Assembly (NCBI GenBank): GCA_002378745.1
Contig: DFRR01000012.1
Coordinates: 3,361-35,629, forward strand
Origin: Patescibacteria group bacterium UBA3458
GTDB lineage: Bacteria; Patescibacteriota; Minisyncoccia; Phycocordibacterales; UBA2100
Direction of reading: 5' to 3'
Length of the DNA: 32,269 nucleotides
Shown here: positions 7,431 through 15,513 of the stretch, in pieces
Layout of the letters: each line of letters opens with the position of its first letter
Position numbering within the stretch: position 1 is the stretch's first letter
Made by a program: the position numbers and the translations under genes
Notes under the pieces: model-generated
Databases searched by the model: none
The model's input: only the letters and a program-made list of their open reading frames with translations
Told to the model about the DNA's origin: nothing

Positions 7431-8843
7431 TCATTCTTCCTGCCAAAGAATGTACTGATGTGTAGTGGTATACGATGGAGTGTACGGGGGTGGATTGGTC
7501 GTTTGTAACCGATCATACGAGTTATATCGGTTTTGGTAACCCGAACAAATAACAGTGTCGCACGTCCATGACGTACCGACACGATTCTTTGAGACAATCG
7601 ATCCATGAATAGTGAGACTGTTTTTCACATCATTTTCGTAATATGGCCTACCGAATCGATCCCCTTGAGCTACGAATATACCGTTCAACGTCAAATTGTT
7701 CTGTGATTGAGGAGGAATGAAGATCCCTCCTTCACTAATAACCGTAAGACCGCTCGTACCATCTTCTGTCGCGTATGTAAGATCCCCGCGAATGATAACG
7801 TCTGGTGCAAAGTTGCTATTTACCAGATCGGCTGTAACTACGGTCACTTTTCCGTTAATTGCACCTTGAATCCATGTCTTGTCCTCAACAAAGATAACCG
7901 GGCAGTCGACGGGAATGGTTTGTCTGCCGAGGTATGTTTCTGAAGAAATGATATGGAAGTCAGGTGTCCATTCAATGCCACTTCGATACCCCCAATATCC
8001 GGTTGTTGCGGTAACCCGGTAAATATCAACTGTCCCATCTGACCGAAATAATAATCGATATCCATTTTGAGCAGTAAGATACCCTTGATAGTTGACCACT
8101 GTTGTACTATACGGCGCAAGGTAAATACCGCTTGCCACCGCTTTGGACTTTAAGTTTGAAAAACTTGCTGCCATGTTGGAAAAACTGATGGTACTCACCG
8201 GAAACTGCCAAAGGTTTGAGTTTGGTCCATCACCAAATACACCATTCACTGTCTGATTCGTGGTGCAGCCGAAGTCTCCTGCCGGACACGTCCATGTGGC
8301 CACACCACTGGTTACAACAGAGTTGTTTGTTCCATCCATGCGCACACCACCATTTGAGTGGTATGGTCCGGTAATATTCCGATCGGAACCTGCCCACACA
8401 TTCTCACCAATAATGTATGCGTATTCGGCAACACTCGGCGCGGCATGGCGCCCACTTACGGTACGTTTGAACGCTGGGTCACTCGCAACGGTTCCGGTCG
8501 ATGTAATATCGATCGACTGTATCTCGCCACATTTTTTGTTTCCAACAATATCTAGGCTGAATGATCCAATAGTACCTCCTTGTGGATCGGTGTATGTGTG
8601 TACGTATGGCCCTGAACCGCTGGTGCCATCTTTAAGATTATTTGGGTAATGTGCTAAAAACCAATGATAATACTCAAGCCCTGCCTCGGCGATGCCAAAT
8701 GCCTGCTCACGTATTTCTTTGCTCGCTGAGAGTTTTGCCTGCATGAATATAAACGTGGTGAGTGCAGAAACGGACAAACCAAACACGGCCGCAAATACCA
8801 GTACAAGAACGATGATGATGCCTTTTTCGTGTCTTCGTTTCAT
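7431..8843 (-). CDS. PilX/GspK-like minor prepilin with large C-terminal domain
   Basis: This protein has 470 residues. The N-terminus MKRRHEKGIIIVLVLVFAAV is a short basic leader, a Gly and a long hydrophobic helix, as in class III-type signal peptides of pilins. The Glu at +5 of most pilins is missing, as in GspK/PilX tip pilins. The rest is a long secreted domain rich in Gly, Asn, Thr and aromatic residues, with alternating strands such as WAGSDRNITGPYHSNGGVRM and four or more Cys that could pair (CPAGDFGC, CDTVIC). I choose the ATG at 8843, 4 nt after the stop of the preceding pilin gene. An in-frame start 19 codons earlier would overlap that gene and lacks a signal sequence. A role at the pilus tip or in adhesion is inferred. 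Confidence 0.72.
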   Translation of the reverse strand: MKRRHEKGIIIVLVLVFAAVFGLSVSALTTFIFMQAKLSASKEIREQAFGIAEAGLEYYHWFLAHYPNNLKDGTSGSGPYVHTYTDPQGGTIGSFSLDIVGNKKCGEIQSIDITSTGTVASDPAFKRTVSGRHAAPSVAEYAYIIGENVWAGSDRNITGPYHSNGGVRMDGTNNSVVTSGVATWTCPAGDFGCTTNQTVNGVFGDGPNSNLWQFPVSTISFSNMAASFSNLKSKAVASGIYLAPYSTTVVNYQGYLTAQNGYRLLFRSDGTVDIYRVTATTGYWGYRSGIEWTPDFHIISSETYLGRQTIPVDCPVIFVEDKTWIQGAINGKVTVVTADLVNSNFAPDVIIRGDLTYATEDGTSGLTVISEGGIFIPPQSQNNLTLNGIFVAQGDRFGRPYYENDVKNSLTIHGSIVSKNRVGTSWTCDTVICSGYQNRYNSYDRLQTTNPPPYTPSYTTTHQYILWQEE

Positions 8844-8847
8844 AGTG

Positions 8848-9438
8848 TTATAAGTTTCGTAATGTTGCACTGCTGCGCAACTCAAAGTCATCAGGTGCAC
8901 GCTCTGGGTGTAGGTTTACTACCAAACTCACAATTACAAATGCGAGTACATCAATATCGTTCAAGTTTATTATCTCATTGCCGTTTTTATCATAGTACGA
9001 GAATAATCGCTTAGAGAGGGGAGTGTTGCGTACGTTTTGTGAAATAGTGGTCACTACTTCAGTATTTATATTGTACGTTGGTGGATCACCTGCAGACTCG
9101 ATGATGCCCTTTTTGAAATCGGTATCATCGAGAAAATATCGTACGCGCTCAATCTTCCCATCGTTGTCATAGTCACTATAAAACGTGAGGCTCGTGTACG
9201 TCATTGCCACAATCGGATACGCGCCGTCGTCGGCAAAGGACGCTTCGCGTACGTCGCGCACCGCCTGTTCTAATCCTGAACGCGCACTGCGGGTTGCGTC
9301 AGCCTGTTCAAATGCGAATCGCTGTCCGCGGTACACATATCGCAACGACGCGACAATCGCGGTAATGATGAGCACTAAAATACCGAGGAAGATGACCGCC
9401 TCAAGTAAGGTGAATCCTCTGTGTGTTTTTCTCCACAT
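8848..9438 (-). CDS. Type IV prepilin-like protein (PilW/PulJ type)
   Basis: This protein has 196 residues. The leader MWRKTHRG is followed by FTLLEAVIFLGILVLIITAI, a canonical prepilin peptidase site (Gly before Phe, Glu at +5) and hydrophobic helix. The remainder is a globular domain with an Asp-rich segment (FYSDYDNDGKIERVRYF) of the kind seen in minor pseudopilins. It lies 2 nt after the stop of the upstream pilin gene and 4 nt before the PilX-like gene, so the three belong to one operon. Confidence 0.82.
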   Translation of the reverse strand: MWRKTHRGFTLLEAVIFLGILVLIITAIVASLRYVYRGQRFAFEQADATRSARSGLEQAVRDVREASFADDGAYPIVAMTYTSLTFYSDYDNDGKIERVRYFLDDTDFKKGIIESAGDPPTYNINTEVVTTISQNVRNTPLSKRLFSYYDKNGNEIINLNDIDVLAFVIVSLVVNLHPERAPDDFELRSSATLRNL

Positions 9439-9440
9439 AC

Positions 9441-9902
9441 TTACGTTTCAATACCTAACGGCGTTATGTCAGTAATAATGTATGTGTCTCGTATAATGCC
9501 TCGTGGCCCTGTCCAGGAAACAGTTACTTTTATGCGCTTATAGTCATTTGGTTTCCCGTTACTGTCCGCTGCACCACTACCATCCTTTGGATCATCGATG
9601 TAGACGATGTACGTTGTACGTGTGTACGTCGTGTTATTGAGCGTAATAGTCTCAGTCGTTGCAAGCGACCCTGAAGGATTTCCTCCAACAGTACCGATAC
9701 TATTGTATGGAAGACTGCGTATGTATTCGACACGCTCTTGTGCGAGCGCGAGTGCACTGGTGCGTGTTTTGCTATCGGTTGCCAGACGCGTACCAAGCTG
9801 GAGCAACCCGAACAAACCGACAAAAATAGTCGTGAGGAGTGCAACGCCAACTACCATCTCGAGTAAGCCGACACCGCGAACGTACCGTGCATTCCTATGC
9901 AT
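9441..9902 (-). CDS. Type IV prepilin-like protein (PilV/PulI type)
   Basis: This protein has 153 residues from the ATG at 9902 (MHRNARYVRG); an ATG six codons earlier is possible. The processing site reads RGVGLLEMVVGVALLTTIFV, with Gly at -1 and Glu at +5, but Val-Gly at +1/+2 instead of the usual Phe-Thr. The following text, ALALAQERVEYIRSLPYNSI, is typical of PilV/PulI minor pilins. It is the first gene of the three-pilin group and lies 128 bp downstream of a large palindrome that separates it from pilC. Confidence 0.8.
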   Translation of the reverse strand: MHRNARYVRGVGLLEMVVGVALLTTIFVGLFGLLQLGTRLATDSKTRTSALALAQERVEYIRSLPYNSIGTVGGNPSGSLATTETITLNNTTYTRTTYIVYIDDPKDGSGAADSNGKPNDYKRIKVTVSWTGPRGIIRDTYIITDITPLGIET

Positions 9903-10030
9903 GTACGTATTGTAACGCACTTGCTCGTTTTAGTTTCAGTACGTCCACATACAACTTAAGCGGCTATCTCTGCAGTGCGCCCTGCCTACGGCAAGGTAGA
10001 CAACCAAATGTGTCACATATGCGTACTCCA

Positions 10031-10193
10031 GAGCTTGTGAAAAAAATATTGGCAAAGGCGAGAGCTTGTGTGACGAGGCGAGCGAGCGGCGAGTAAGGCG
10101 AAGAATACCGGTGGTATTTTGAGTCTTCCGAGTCGTTCTCTCGCGCAGTCCGTCACACAAGGTCGCAGCTGGCAAGTTTTTTTGAACAAGCTC
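10031..10193. repeat. Large imperfect palindrome between pilC and the prepilin genes
   Basis: The outer arms GAGCTTGT (10031-10038) and ACAAGCTC (10186-10193) pair. Inside them, A-run and T-run segments face each other, then a perfect 11-bp pair CTTGTGTGACG (10065-10075) and CGTCACACAAG (10151-10161), further G/C-rich partial pairing, and a central AATACC-GGT-GGTATT hairpin (10104-10118). The whole folds into one 163-nt stem on either strand. It starts 2 nt after the pilC stop. It could be a processing or partial termination element that sets pilin levels relative to PilB/PilC, or a miniature mobile element. Confidence 0.75.
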
Positions 10194-10195
10194 TA

Positions 10196-11404
10196 TTAGA
10201 AGGCGTCTGAAAGAGAATAAATAGGCCCAATCATCGCAACTGCAAAGAATCCGACAGTTACACCAATGAGCAGCATCAAGAATGGTTCGATGATAGTCGA
10301 CATATTTTTGGTTTTCTGTGCCACTTCGCTTTCGTAAAAATCAGCGACGCGCACGAGCATGTCGGCGAGTGCACCAGTTTCTTCTCCCACGGCAATCATT
10401 TCGCCCATAAGCGGCGGGTAGAGATCTTCGTGCTTCATAAACACTTCTGAGAGTTGTCCTCCCTTTTGTACTTTTTCTTCTGCCGCTTTAAGTACGTCTT
10501 TATGGTAATGGTTTTGCACCACCTCAGCGGTAATCTGCAGCGCACTCACAATATCAACACCCGCACCAAGCAATGACGCGAAAGTGCGTGCGGTGCGTGC
10601 CGCGTTAATTTCTTTCACGAGCTCACCAATCAATGGCGTTGAAAGTAATAGTTTGTCGCGACCTCGCTGCCCTCCCGGTGTGCGCAACAAGAAGTAGATA
10701 CCGGCACCGACTGCAAGCACGCCAAGCAGCACCACAACCGTGTAGTTAACCAAGAAGTCGCTCACGTTGATAATTGCCTGTGTTGCCTTTGGCAATTCTG
10801 CACCAAGCTCATCGAATGTTTTTGAAAGTGTCGGCACCACTTCTGTCATCATGAGAAATCCAATCGCCACAATCGCCACGACAATAATGGTGGGGTAAAT
10901 AAGTGCGCCTTTGATCTTTTTTTTCAACTCATAGGCACTCTGCAATTGCTGTCCCACGGTGGTAAGTGACTCGTCGAGTGTTCCTGATTCTTCTCCGGCA
11001 CGAACCATCGCCACAAATAATTTTGAAAATACTCCGGGGAAACGACCAAGTGCGTCGTGAAAGGTGCCCCCTTTTTCGATATCGCCACGTACAAAAAGGA
11101 TCACGCTTTTGAGTCGCGGGTTCTTTGTTTGTCGCTCAGCAACAGCAAGTGCACGCGAGATAGTGAGTCCTGCGGAGAGCATGGCGGCGAGGTTTGATGC
11201 AAATACAATTTTGTCGTGTTCTTTTACTGATGAGAGTTTCGCGTTCCAGTATTCCAAACTCCATGTACTTTTTGATTCGGAGGAAACCGAGATGATACTG
11301 CCTCCTTCGGCGCGCACGTGTCGATACACTTCAAACCGGTCAGCTGCTTCAAGTGTACCTGTGTAGGTTTCCCCTTCACGCTCTGCTTTGTACGTAAACT
11401 TCAT
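10196..11404 (-). CDS. pilC: Type IV pilus inner-membrane platform protein PilC (GspF family)
   Basis: PilC is the membrane platform on which the pilus is assembled. The 402-residue protein has the two tandem GspF domains: the first (about residues 65-190) contains LAAMLSAGLTISRALAVAER and MVRAGEESGTLDESL, the second (about 270-395) contains FASLLGAGVDIVSALQITAE and IAVGEETGALADMLVRVADF. Three strong membrane segments are at about 165-190, 220-240 and 370-395. It begins 2 nt after the pilB stop, so the two are translated from one message. Confidence 0.93.
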   Translation of the reverse strand: MKFTYKAEREGETYTGTLEAADRFEVYRHVRAEGGSIISVSSESKSTWSLEYWNAKLSSVKEHDKIVFASNLAAMLSAGLTISRALAVAERQTKNPRLKSVILFVRGDIEKGGTFHDALGRFPGVFSKLFVAMVRAGEESGTLDESLTTVGQQLQSAYELKKKIKGALIYPTIIVVAIVAIGFLMMTEVVPTLSKTFDELGAELPKATQAIINVSDFLVNYTVVVLLGVLAVGAGIYFLLRTPGGQRGRDKLLLSTPLIGELVKEINAARTARTFASLLGAGVDIVSALQITAEVVQNHYHKDVLKAAEEKVQKGGQLSEVFMKHEDLYPPLMGEMIAVGEETGALADMLVRVADFYESEVAQKTKNMSTIIEPFLMLLIGVTVGFFAVAMIGPIYSLSDAF

Positions 11405-11406
11405 GA

Positions 11407-13152
11407 CTATTCACTGACAACACGAAGTACTTCTGAAAGACTCGTGACGCCTGATGCACTCTTAAAAATACCGTCTTCGAGCATAGTGAGCATGCCTTCC
11501 TCTCGCCCTTGCTTTTCAATGGCATCCACCGCGGCACCGGAGAGAATGAGTTTTTGAATTGCTTCACTGATTGGCAGCACTTCCTGAATACCCTGTCGTC
11601 CACTGTATCCTGTTTCACAATCTTTCGTCGGCTTCTCTCGTGAAAGCGAGACACTCTTCCATGTGGTATTTGCCGAGACAACATTCTCTTCTTTGAGCGC
11701 TTTAAGCACCGCGCCGAGATCTGCCATTTCTTCAAGTCCGCGGGCTTCCGCTGCAGAAAGCGAATACTCTTCGGCTCCTGTGCACAACGTACGTACGAGA
11801 CGTTGTCCGACAACCACCTTGAGAGTTGAAGCGAGCAAAAATGGCTCTACGCCCATGTCGATCAATCGCGGCACTGCGCCTGCTGCTGAGTTGGTATGGA
11901 GTGTTGAAAGCACCAAGTGTCCGGTGAGCGCTGCATTAATAGCAAGACTCGCTGTCTCGCGGTCACGGATCTCTCCCACCATGATGACATCCGGGTCTTG
12001 TCGCACGAGACTACGCAAACCGGTTGCAAAGGTAAACCCGATGTCCGGTCGCACCTGCGTTTGGTTAATGCGCTTCATTTGATACTCAATCGGGTCCTCA
12101 ACAGTTGAAATGTTTACGTCGGCCGTATTGAGAATGTCCAACATCGTATACAAGGTTGTTGATTTACCGGAACCTGTTGGTCCGGTCACTAGAATCAATC
12201 CGGTTTTTTTACGTGTCGCGTCGTGTGTGCGTTCAAGTCCGATGCCGTGGAACCCGAGCGACTCGAGTGTAAAGCCGGCAACGTCTTCGCGGAGCAGACG
12301 CATCACTGTCTTCTCGCCGTGGTACGTTGGCAATACCGATACACGGAAGGACACGCGGTCGCCGTCTGTTTCCATACGAAATCGTCCGTCCTGCGGCAAG
12401 CGCTTCTCGTCGAGGCGCAAGCTCGCAAGTACTTTTACTCGTGCCGTGAGTGACGCTGCAGCTGTCTTCGGAAGCGTCATCGCATCATGCAAAATGCCAT
12501 CGATACGATAGCGAACGAGTAGCGCGTCTTCTTGTGGCTCAATGTGAATGTCGGATGCGTTTTGCACAATCGCATGACGAAGTAGTGAGTCGAGTACACG
12601 AACAGCAGGCACGCCTTCAGCAAGTTTGCGTAAATCTTGCTCGTTTCCAATTTCGAGCTTGCCGTATTTCTCAAGCGTGTGCGACTCGCGCGTAATAATG
12701 TCTCCGAGCTCGTCGCGCAGTGACTTTTGATAGAGTCGCAACATGTGCTTGATGGAATCAGCATCGGTGAGGCGCGGAAGAATCTTGAGCTGCGTCTTCT
12801 TCTTAACGAAGTCAATTGCTGCCAAGTCGTCAGTGTCGAGCATCGCAACCTCAAGGTTTCCGCCTTCTTGTTTAAAGGCAACAATGTTGTTTCGGCGTGC
12901 AATCGGCTCAGGAATGAGCGCGAGTGTGTTCAAGTCAGGCTTTGTGTCTGCAAGGTCAACAAATGGGATGCCGAGCACGTATGCATATGAACGCCGTAAG
13001 TCGTCTTCTGAAATCTCCCCTTCCGAGACAAGCGCGTCACTTACGGAGATGCTTTTCTCCTGTGCCAATTTGACTGCAGCATCAAACTTTTTCTGTGAGA
13101 CAAGCCCTGAGTCGCTCAAAAATTCGCGAAGCTGTTGATCGTTAATGTACAT
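11407..13152 (-). CDS. pilB: Type IV pilus assembly ATPase PilB
   Basis: PilB powers pilus extension. From the ATG at 13152 it has 581 residues. An N-terminal MshEN-type domain (SDALVSEGEISEDDLRRSYA, residues 38-57) is followed by the GspE core: DIHIEPQ near 201-207, Walker A GPTGSGKST at 324-332, the Asp box VEDPIEYQ, the His box LSTLHTNSA and Walker B DPDVIMVGEIRD. The C-terminal zinc finger of most GspE/PilB proteins is reduced: only single Cys remain (TLCTG and DCETGYSGRQG) instead of two CxxC pairs. An upstream ATG at 13170 is less likely. Confidence 0.93.
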   Translation of the reverse strand: MYINDQQLREFLSDSGLVSQKKFDAAVKLAQEKSISVSDALVSEGEISEDDLRRSYAYVLGIPFVDLADTKPDLNTLALIPEPIARRNNIVAFKQEGGNLEVAMLDTDDLAAIDFVKKKTQLKILPRLTDADSIKHMLRLYQKSLRDELGDIITRESHTLEKYGKLEIGNEQDLRKLAEGVPAVRVLDSLLRHAIVQNASDIHIEPQEDALLVRYRIDGILHDAMTLPKTAAASLTARVKVLASLRLDEKRLPQDGRFRMETDGDRVSFRVSVLPTYHGEKTVMRLLREDVAGFTLESLGFHGIGLERTHDATRKKTGLILVTGPTGSGKSTTLYTMLDILNTADVNISTVEDPIEYQMKRINQTQVRPDIGFTFATGLRSLVRQDPDVIMVGEIRDRETASLAINAALTGHLVLSTLHTNSAAGAVPRLIDMGVEPFLLASTLKVVVGQRLVRTLCTGAEEYSLSAAEARGLEEMADLGAVLKALKEENVVSANTTWKSVSLSREKPTKDCETGYSGRQGIQEVLPISEAIQKLILSGAAVDAIEKQGREEGMLTMLEDGIFKSASGVTSLSEVLRVVSE

Positions 13153-13190
13153 GTGTGATTTCAGGCGCACTATGCACCGCGTTATTCATT

Positions 13191-13199
13191 AGTATAGCA
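13191..13199 (-). promoter_or_regulatory. Extended -10 promoter of the pilB-pilC operon
   Basis: The minus strand reads TGCTATACT, an extended -10, ending 38 nt before the pilB ATG. No good -35 is seen, which is common with extended -10 promoters. Confidence 0.5.
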
Positions 13200-13287
13200 A
13201 ACTCGCTGCGTCCATGTGTTTCGTGCGTGTGTAAAATGTGTGCCTCTATACGCATCGAACTACATTGGTGTGAATCGTATCGCATAA

Positions 13288-13317
13288 TTGACTTTTGGAT
13301 GGGCGTGGGGGTATACT
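13288..13317 (+). promoter_or_regulatory. Promoter upstream of the nusA leader
   Basis: TTGACT (13288-13293) and TATACT (13312-13317) are 18 bp apart, five of six matches each to the sigma-70 consensus. Transcription would start near 13324 and meet a terminator 20 nt later. Confidence 0.65.
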
Positions 13318-13343
13318 CTTGGTACATACTGTTTTTGAGTAGT

Positions 13344-13366
13344 CCGGCACATGCCGGTCTTTTTTT
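13344..13366 (+). terminator. Terminator-like hairpin in the nusA leader (possible attenuator)
   Basis: CCGGC-ACAT-GCCGG is followed by TCTTTTTTT. It lies between the promoter at 13288-13317 and the nusA ATG at 13418, so full termination here would silence nusA. No gene precedes it on this strand. Confidence 0.7.
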
Positions 13367-13417
13367 ATACAAAACAGTAGATATAACTAGGTTACTAATC
13401 ACATAAATACATTACGT

Positions 13418-14701
13418 ATGAGTTTATTCGATTTAAAGGTCATCAATTCAGTGCTTGGAGAACTGGAGGAAGACCGCGGTATTCCGCGAGAAAAAGTCAT
13501 TGGGGCAATTGAAATGGCGCTTGCGGCTGCATACAAAAAAGAGTACGGAAAGCGCGGACAGATTGTGCGTGCCGTGTTCAATACCACTCTTGGTGACGTT
13601 GAATTCAAGCAAATCAAGATTGTTGTTGATGATACGCTCGTGCGTCCTGAAGAGGGAGAAGCTGACGAGGATGATGAGCGCACCCGCTTTAACCCCGAGC
13701 ACCACATCATGATTGATGATGCGCGCCGTATCAAGAAAGGTGCTGAAGTCGATGATGAGATTGATTTCCCACTTGAGCCAAAAGAAGATTTCGGTCGCAT
13801 TGCTGCACAAACCGCAAAGCAAGTAATTATGCAAAAGATTCGTGAAGCTGAGAAAGTCTCTATTATTGAAGAGTTTGGCGAGCACGAAGGCGAAGTGGTT
13901 TCAGGACACGTACAACGCTTTGAGCGTGGCAACCTCTACGTTGACCTCGGTCGCGCAACGGGCATCTTGCCATACGAAGAGCAAATCCCCGGTGAACGAT
14001 ACCGCCAGGGTGAGCGTGTTCGTGCACTATTGTACAAAGTGGATGAAAGTCCACGCGGCACATTCTTGAAACTCTCACGTGCACATCCACAGTTTTTGGT
14101 AAAACTATTTGAGCTTGAATCTCCTGAGCTTGCGAGCAAGACCATTGAGATAAAAGAAGTGGCGCGTGAAGCTGGTTCTCGATCAAAGCTCGCGGTGGTC
14201 TCAAATGATGACCACATCGACCCGGTTGGCTCACTCGTTGGACAGCGCGGTGTGCGTGTTTCAACCGTAACCAGTGAACTCGGTGGAGAAAAAATCGACA
14301 TTATTGAATGGTCAGAGGACACGCGTGAATTTATTGAGCGCGCGCTCTCGCCTGCCGAAGTACTGAGCGTTGAAATTCAGGACGATGAGAAGCGTGCGCA
14401 AGTTGAAGTAACTGAAGACCAGCAATCGCTCGCTATTGGTCGCGGTGGTCAAAATGTACGCCTTGCTGCAAAGCTTACCGGCTGGGCTATCGACATTAAG
14501 TCGACACAAGGTGAAGCACTCGCAGAAGCTGACCAAGACGGCGAAGTCGAGATTGTCGAGGCGGCACTCGATCCAAATGCCGCAACCACTCTCGGTGTTG
14601 AAGCGCCAACCGAGGTTGAGGCGACAGAGACAAAACAGCCGGACGCGCCCGAAGCAGACGCTGCTTCTGAGGAGGAAACGACCACCGAAGAGAACAAGTA
14701 A
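13418..14701 (+). CDS. nusA: Transcription termination/antitermination protein NusA
   Basis: NusA binds RNA polymerase and nascent RNA and controls pausing and termination. The 427 residues contain the N-terminal domain (1-150) with an acidic insertion (EGEADEDDERTRF near 77-90), an S1 domain (about 152-230: GEVVSGHVQRFERGNLYVDL), and two KH domains (about 240-385) with the GxxG loops GQRG and GRGG. The C-terminal tail of about 50 residues is Glu/Ala/Thr-rich and acidic. The start at 13418 leaves a 100-nt leader that contains a terminator hairpin and the sequence TAATCACATAAATA (13396-13409), also found before the HU gene. Confidence 0.95.
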   Translation: MSLFDLKVINSVLGELEEDRGIPREKVIGAIEMALAAAYKKEYGKRGQIVRAVFNTTLGDVEFKQIKIVVDDTLVRPEEGEADEDDERTRFNPEHHIMIDDARRIKKGAEVDDEIDFPLEPKEDFGRIAAQTAKQVIMQKIREAEKVSIIEEFGEHEGEVVSGHVQRFERGNLYVDLGRATGILPYEEQIPGERYRQGERVRALLYKVDESPRGTFLKLSRAHPQFLVKLFELESPELASKTIEIKEVAREAGSRSKLAVVSNDDHIDPVGSLVGQRGVRVSTVTSELGGEKIDIIEWSEDTREFIERALSPAEVLSVEIQDDEKRAQVEVTEDQQSLAIGRGGQNVRLAAKLTGWAIDIKSTQGEALAEADQDGEVEIVEAALDPNAATTLGVEAPTEVEATETKQPDAPEADAASEEETTTEENK

Positions 14702-14783
14702 CATATCTGCATGTGCGTAGATGCGCGTTGTTAGATACACTAATGTTACACTACCCATTACTAAGACTCACAAAAATACTACT

Positions 14784-15314
14784 ATGAACCTTTGGCACGA
14801 TGTTCCTGCAGGAGACAATACTCCAGACACAGTCAACGTAATTGTTGAAATTAGTCGCGGATCAAAGAACAAGTACGAGATTGATAAAGAAACCGGACTC
14901 ATTGCACTTGACCGCGTTATGCACACGGCACAAGACTATCCGTTTGATTACGGATTCGTCCCGCAAACCTACTGGCACGATGATGACGCCCTTGATGTGA
15001 TTATTCTCACCACGCATCCGCTTCCATCGGGCATTCTTGCGCGCGTACGTCCGGTAGCACTCCTTAAAATGATTGACGGTGGTGACAATGACGACAAAGT
15101 GATTGCCGTACCAACCGAAGACCCTCGCTGGGAAAACGTACACGATAAGGGCGACATTAACCCGCACACATTGAAGGAAATCGAACATTTCTTTTCAACA
15201 TACAAGAAAATACAAAACAAAGTTGTTGAAGTGAACGGTATCGAAGACGCCACTGCAGCAAAGGCTGCCGTTACCGAAGGAATCGCACTCTACACTGAGA
15301 AGTTCTCAAAATAG
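14784..15314 (+). CDS. ppa: Inorganic pyrophosphatase
   Basis: This enzyme hydrolyses pyrophosphate and so drives nucleic acid and tRNA charging reactions forward. The 176-residue protein is a family I soluble enzyme: ISRGSKNKYEIDKETG, YPFDYGFVPQTYW, the metal site WHDDDALDVIIL (with Ala where Pro or Glu is usual), and DPRWENVHDKGDINPH. I start at the ATG at 14784 (MNLWHDVPAG); an extended frame from 14721 adds 21 unlikely residues. A very strong terminator follows at 15343-15387. Confidence 0.94.
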   Translation: MNLWHDVPAGDNTPDTVNVIVEISRGSKNKYEIDKETGLIALDRVMHTAQDYPFDYGFVPQTYWHDDDALDVIILTTHPLPSGILARVRPVALLKMIDGGDNDDKVIAVPTEDPRWENVHDKGDINPHTLKEIEHFFSTYKKIQNKVVEVNGIEDATAAKAAVTEGIALYTEKFSK

Positions 15315-15342
15315 AGAACCTGTACACGTCGCAGCGACGTAC

Positions 15343-15387
15343 AGAAATCACCAAAATGCAGTGCATTTTGGTGATTTCTTCGTTTTT
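15343..15387 (+). terminator. Terminator of ppa
   Basis: A perfect 17-bp stem (15343-15359 with 15363-15379) with a 3-nt loop precedes TCGTTTTT. A second, bulged hairpin (CTGTAC...GTACAG) lies at 15320-15344 just before it. Confidence 0.85.
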
Positions 15388-15513
15388 AGGACTAACTATC
15401 AACTCCTTAGCTGTAAACTATCAACTCACTGGTGGTATCATATATTCGTAACGAAGAGGTATCGCGTTCGTCTACCTCAAATAAGGTTACCCATAACAAC
15501 TAATTTTATAACC

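Noticed and set aside
15361..15513. Upstream start of the secreted coiled-coil protein
   Set aside because: It would begin inside the ppa terminator and bury the signal peptide 50 residues from the N-terminus.
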